Of a stretch of 64,000 bases of DNA, positions 63,030-64,000 are shown piece after piece. Position 1 is the stretch's first letter. Every line of letters begins with the position of its first letter. The stretch spans positions 2,232,854-2,296,853 of the forward strand of contig NW_017803921.1 of assembly GCF_001625305.1 (NCBI RefSeq), written 5' to 3'. The stretch is from Branchiostoma belcheri. Taxonomy: Eukaryota; Chordata; Leptocardii; Amphioxiformes; Branchiostomatidae. The position numbers and the translations under genes are program-made. A model generated the notes under the pieces. It saw only the letters and a program-made list of their open reading frames with translations, was not told the origin of the DNA and did no database searches.

Positions 63030-63126
63030 TAGCCTGGGTGCCATCCTATTTGTATACTGGGCTCCCATACTCTCCAGAATATTTCTAAGGGAGCGAGTAT
63101 GGAAGCTTAGTATGGTACCCAGGCTA
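63030..63126. mobile_element. 97-bp hairpin MITE, second copy of the TAGCCTGGG family
   Basis: The termini TAGCCTGGGTGCCATCC and GGTACCCAGGCTA match the copy at 48456. Flanks CGATTTTGG (63021-63029) and CAATTTTGG (63127-63135) form a 9-bp target duplication with one mismatch. The interior differs from the first copy. Confidence 0.85.
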
Positions 63127-63170
63127 CAATTTTGGATGCACGGAAGTGCATATTCACCAGCACATGGGTA

Positions 63171-63392
63171 GAACATACTGCACCTGCACAAAACCCGGAG
63201 AATTTTTTGCATATTTCATTGAATGTTTTGTCAACATTGCAACAGAATTATACCTTTTGCAGACAGCATGTGTTTTGACACAACATTTGAAAACTATAGA
63301 CAGGGTGTCATCCCCAAATATGACCTTAAACAAGACATTCTGCTAAAGTGTAATACACAACACATTACGGGTTTCGTGTAGGCACAGTATGT
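63171..63392 (-). mobile_element. MITE family with AACRTACTGYGCCTGC ends, copy 2
   Basis: Termini GAACATACTGCACCTGC and GTAGGCACAGTATGTT are inverted repeats with internal ATTTGAAAACTATAGACAGG matching copy 1 in reverse. It lies in or near a 5' intron of RECK. Confidence 0.7.
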
Positions 63393-63967
63393 TGTGGCAA
63401 CTTGCTATATGCAGCCAGTGTTTTCAGCCCTGTAAAAACCATGTCCTTATATCCACACCACGGAAGAGACGACACTGATCAAAACTTACTCCAGGTATGA
63501 CGTCCTGTCCAGTCAGGGAGGCACGGGGGATAATCATATTAACTTGGTGAGTGGTTAAAACTTTCAACAGCGTCAACAATGTCCACATGTATGCATACAT
63601 ATTGGGACTGCTCTGTACACATTAGTGATAATGATGGAATGTTGTACAGGCCTCGAAATTAACTTTTTTCACTATTGTCCCAGAATTGTCCCGAACATAG
63701 ATTTCAATTGTCCCGAACTGAAGATGGACTGTCCCAGCCTGCTTTTCAGGAAATAAGTTGAAGACAAAAATAAGAAAACAACAACTGAATTTGTACAACT
63801 TGAAGTCCACTAAGTCTTTATTAGCAAATGTAGGGAAATACATGATAATATCATGGGCATGGCACCGTCCCTGATATTTGGAATCCCTGATTGGTCAAAT
63901 TTAAATGTTTGTCAGAGTATTATACTTGCCATACATTGTACCTGTTGCAATTGTTGCGCAATAAAGA

Positions 63968-63992
63968 TTGATTGATTGATTGATTGATTGAT
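63968..63992. repeat. (GATT)n microsatellite at the right edge
   Basis: Six ATTG units just before the window ends. Confidence 0.85.
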
Positions 63993-64000
63993 ACATTTAT

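Larger units (their letters stand above)
62735..64000 (-). other. Right edge: probably RECK 5' intron sequence
   Basis: The exon at 62734 starts in phase 1, so a preceding exon must exist. No CC2-type exon is found before the edge. Two MITEs (63030 and 63171) and a GATT microsatellite occupy much of the interval. Confidence 0.5.

Noticed and set aside
63494..63612. Minus-strand fragment reading YDYPPCLPDWTGRHTW before GTAAGT, possibly a 5' RECK exon
   Set aside because: The frame has a stop just upstream, no suitable acceptor is visible, and no CC2-type exon follows before the known exon at 62734.

Overview
The window is animal nuclear DNA. It has spliced genes with GT-AG introns, polyadenylation signals, tRNA-derived SINEs, hairpin MITEs and long microsatellites. 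The protein set (ARF1, PSME3, RECK, PTF1A), the small introns and the repeat load fit an invertebrate chordate best. I infer a cephalochordate (Branchiostoma, amphioxus); no species-diagnostic sequence was available to prove it.

Layout. Bases 1-23,480 hold no protein gene I can support. They contain MITE-like hairpins, tandem and dispersed duplications, one SINE and a LINE 3' end nested inside a terminal-inverted-repeat element. Bases 23,480-28,105 carry two head-to-tail PTF1A-type bHLH genes on the minus strand. Each has two exons with an identical intron position and phase, and they share promoter motifs at nearly the same distance from the start codon. Bases 31,883-34,591 encode a single-exon, 902-residue leucine-rich-repeat receptor whose cytoplasmic tail has a tandem array of Y-x-N motifs. 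Bases 37,270-41,878 (minus) hold a complete nine-exon PSME3 (proteasome activator PA28-gamma, 249 aa). It lies head-to-head with ARF1 (44,385-46,115, plus, four coding exons, 181 aa). Bases 53,317-62,734 (minus) hold 19 consecutive exons of RECK, from its third cysteine repeat to the C-terminal GPI signal; the 5' exons are probably beyond the right edge.

The genes do not form one pathway. PTF1A proteins are RBPJ-partnered transcription factors of pancreas and neural fate. PSME3 caps nuclear 20S proteasomes. ARF1 drives Golgi coat recruitment. RECK is a GPI-anchored metalloprotease inhibitor and Wnt7 co-receptor. The LRR receptor is probably an orphan surface receptor.

Most unusual observations: (1) degenerate exon echoes, meaning partial exon copies that keep a splice site and sit in the intron just downstream, in PSME3, ARF1 and RECK; RECK also has a 23-bp minisatellite built from six copies of a splice donor; (2) the duplicated PTF1A pair with conserved promoter architecture; (3) the LRR receptor tail with EIPDEY boxes flanking Y-x-N repeats; (4) several hairpin MITE families with identifiable target-site duplications, including a 92-bp near-perfect palindrome.
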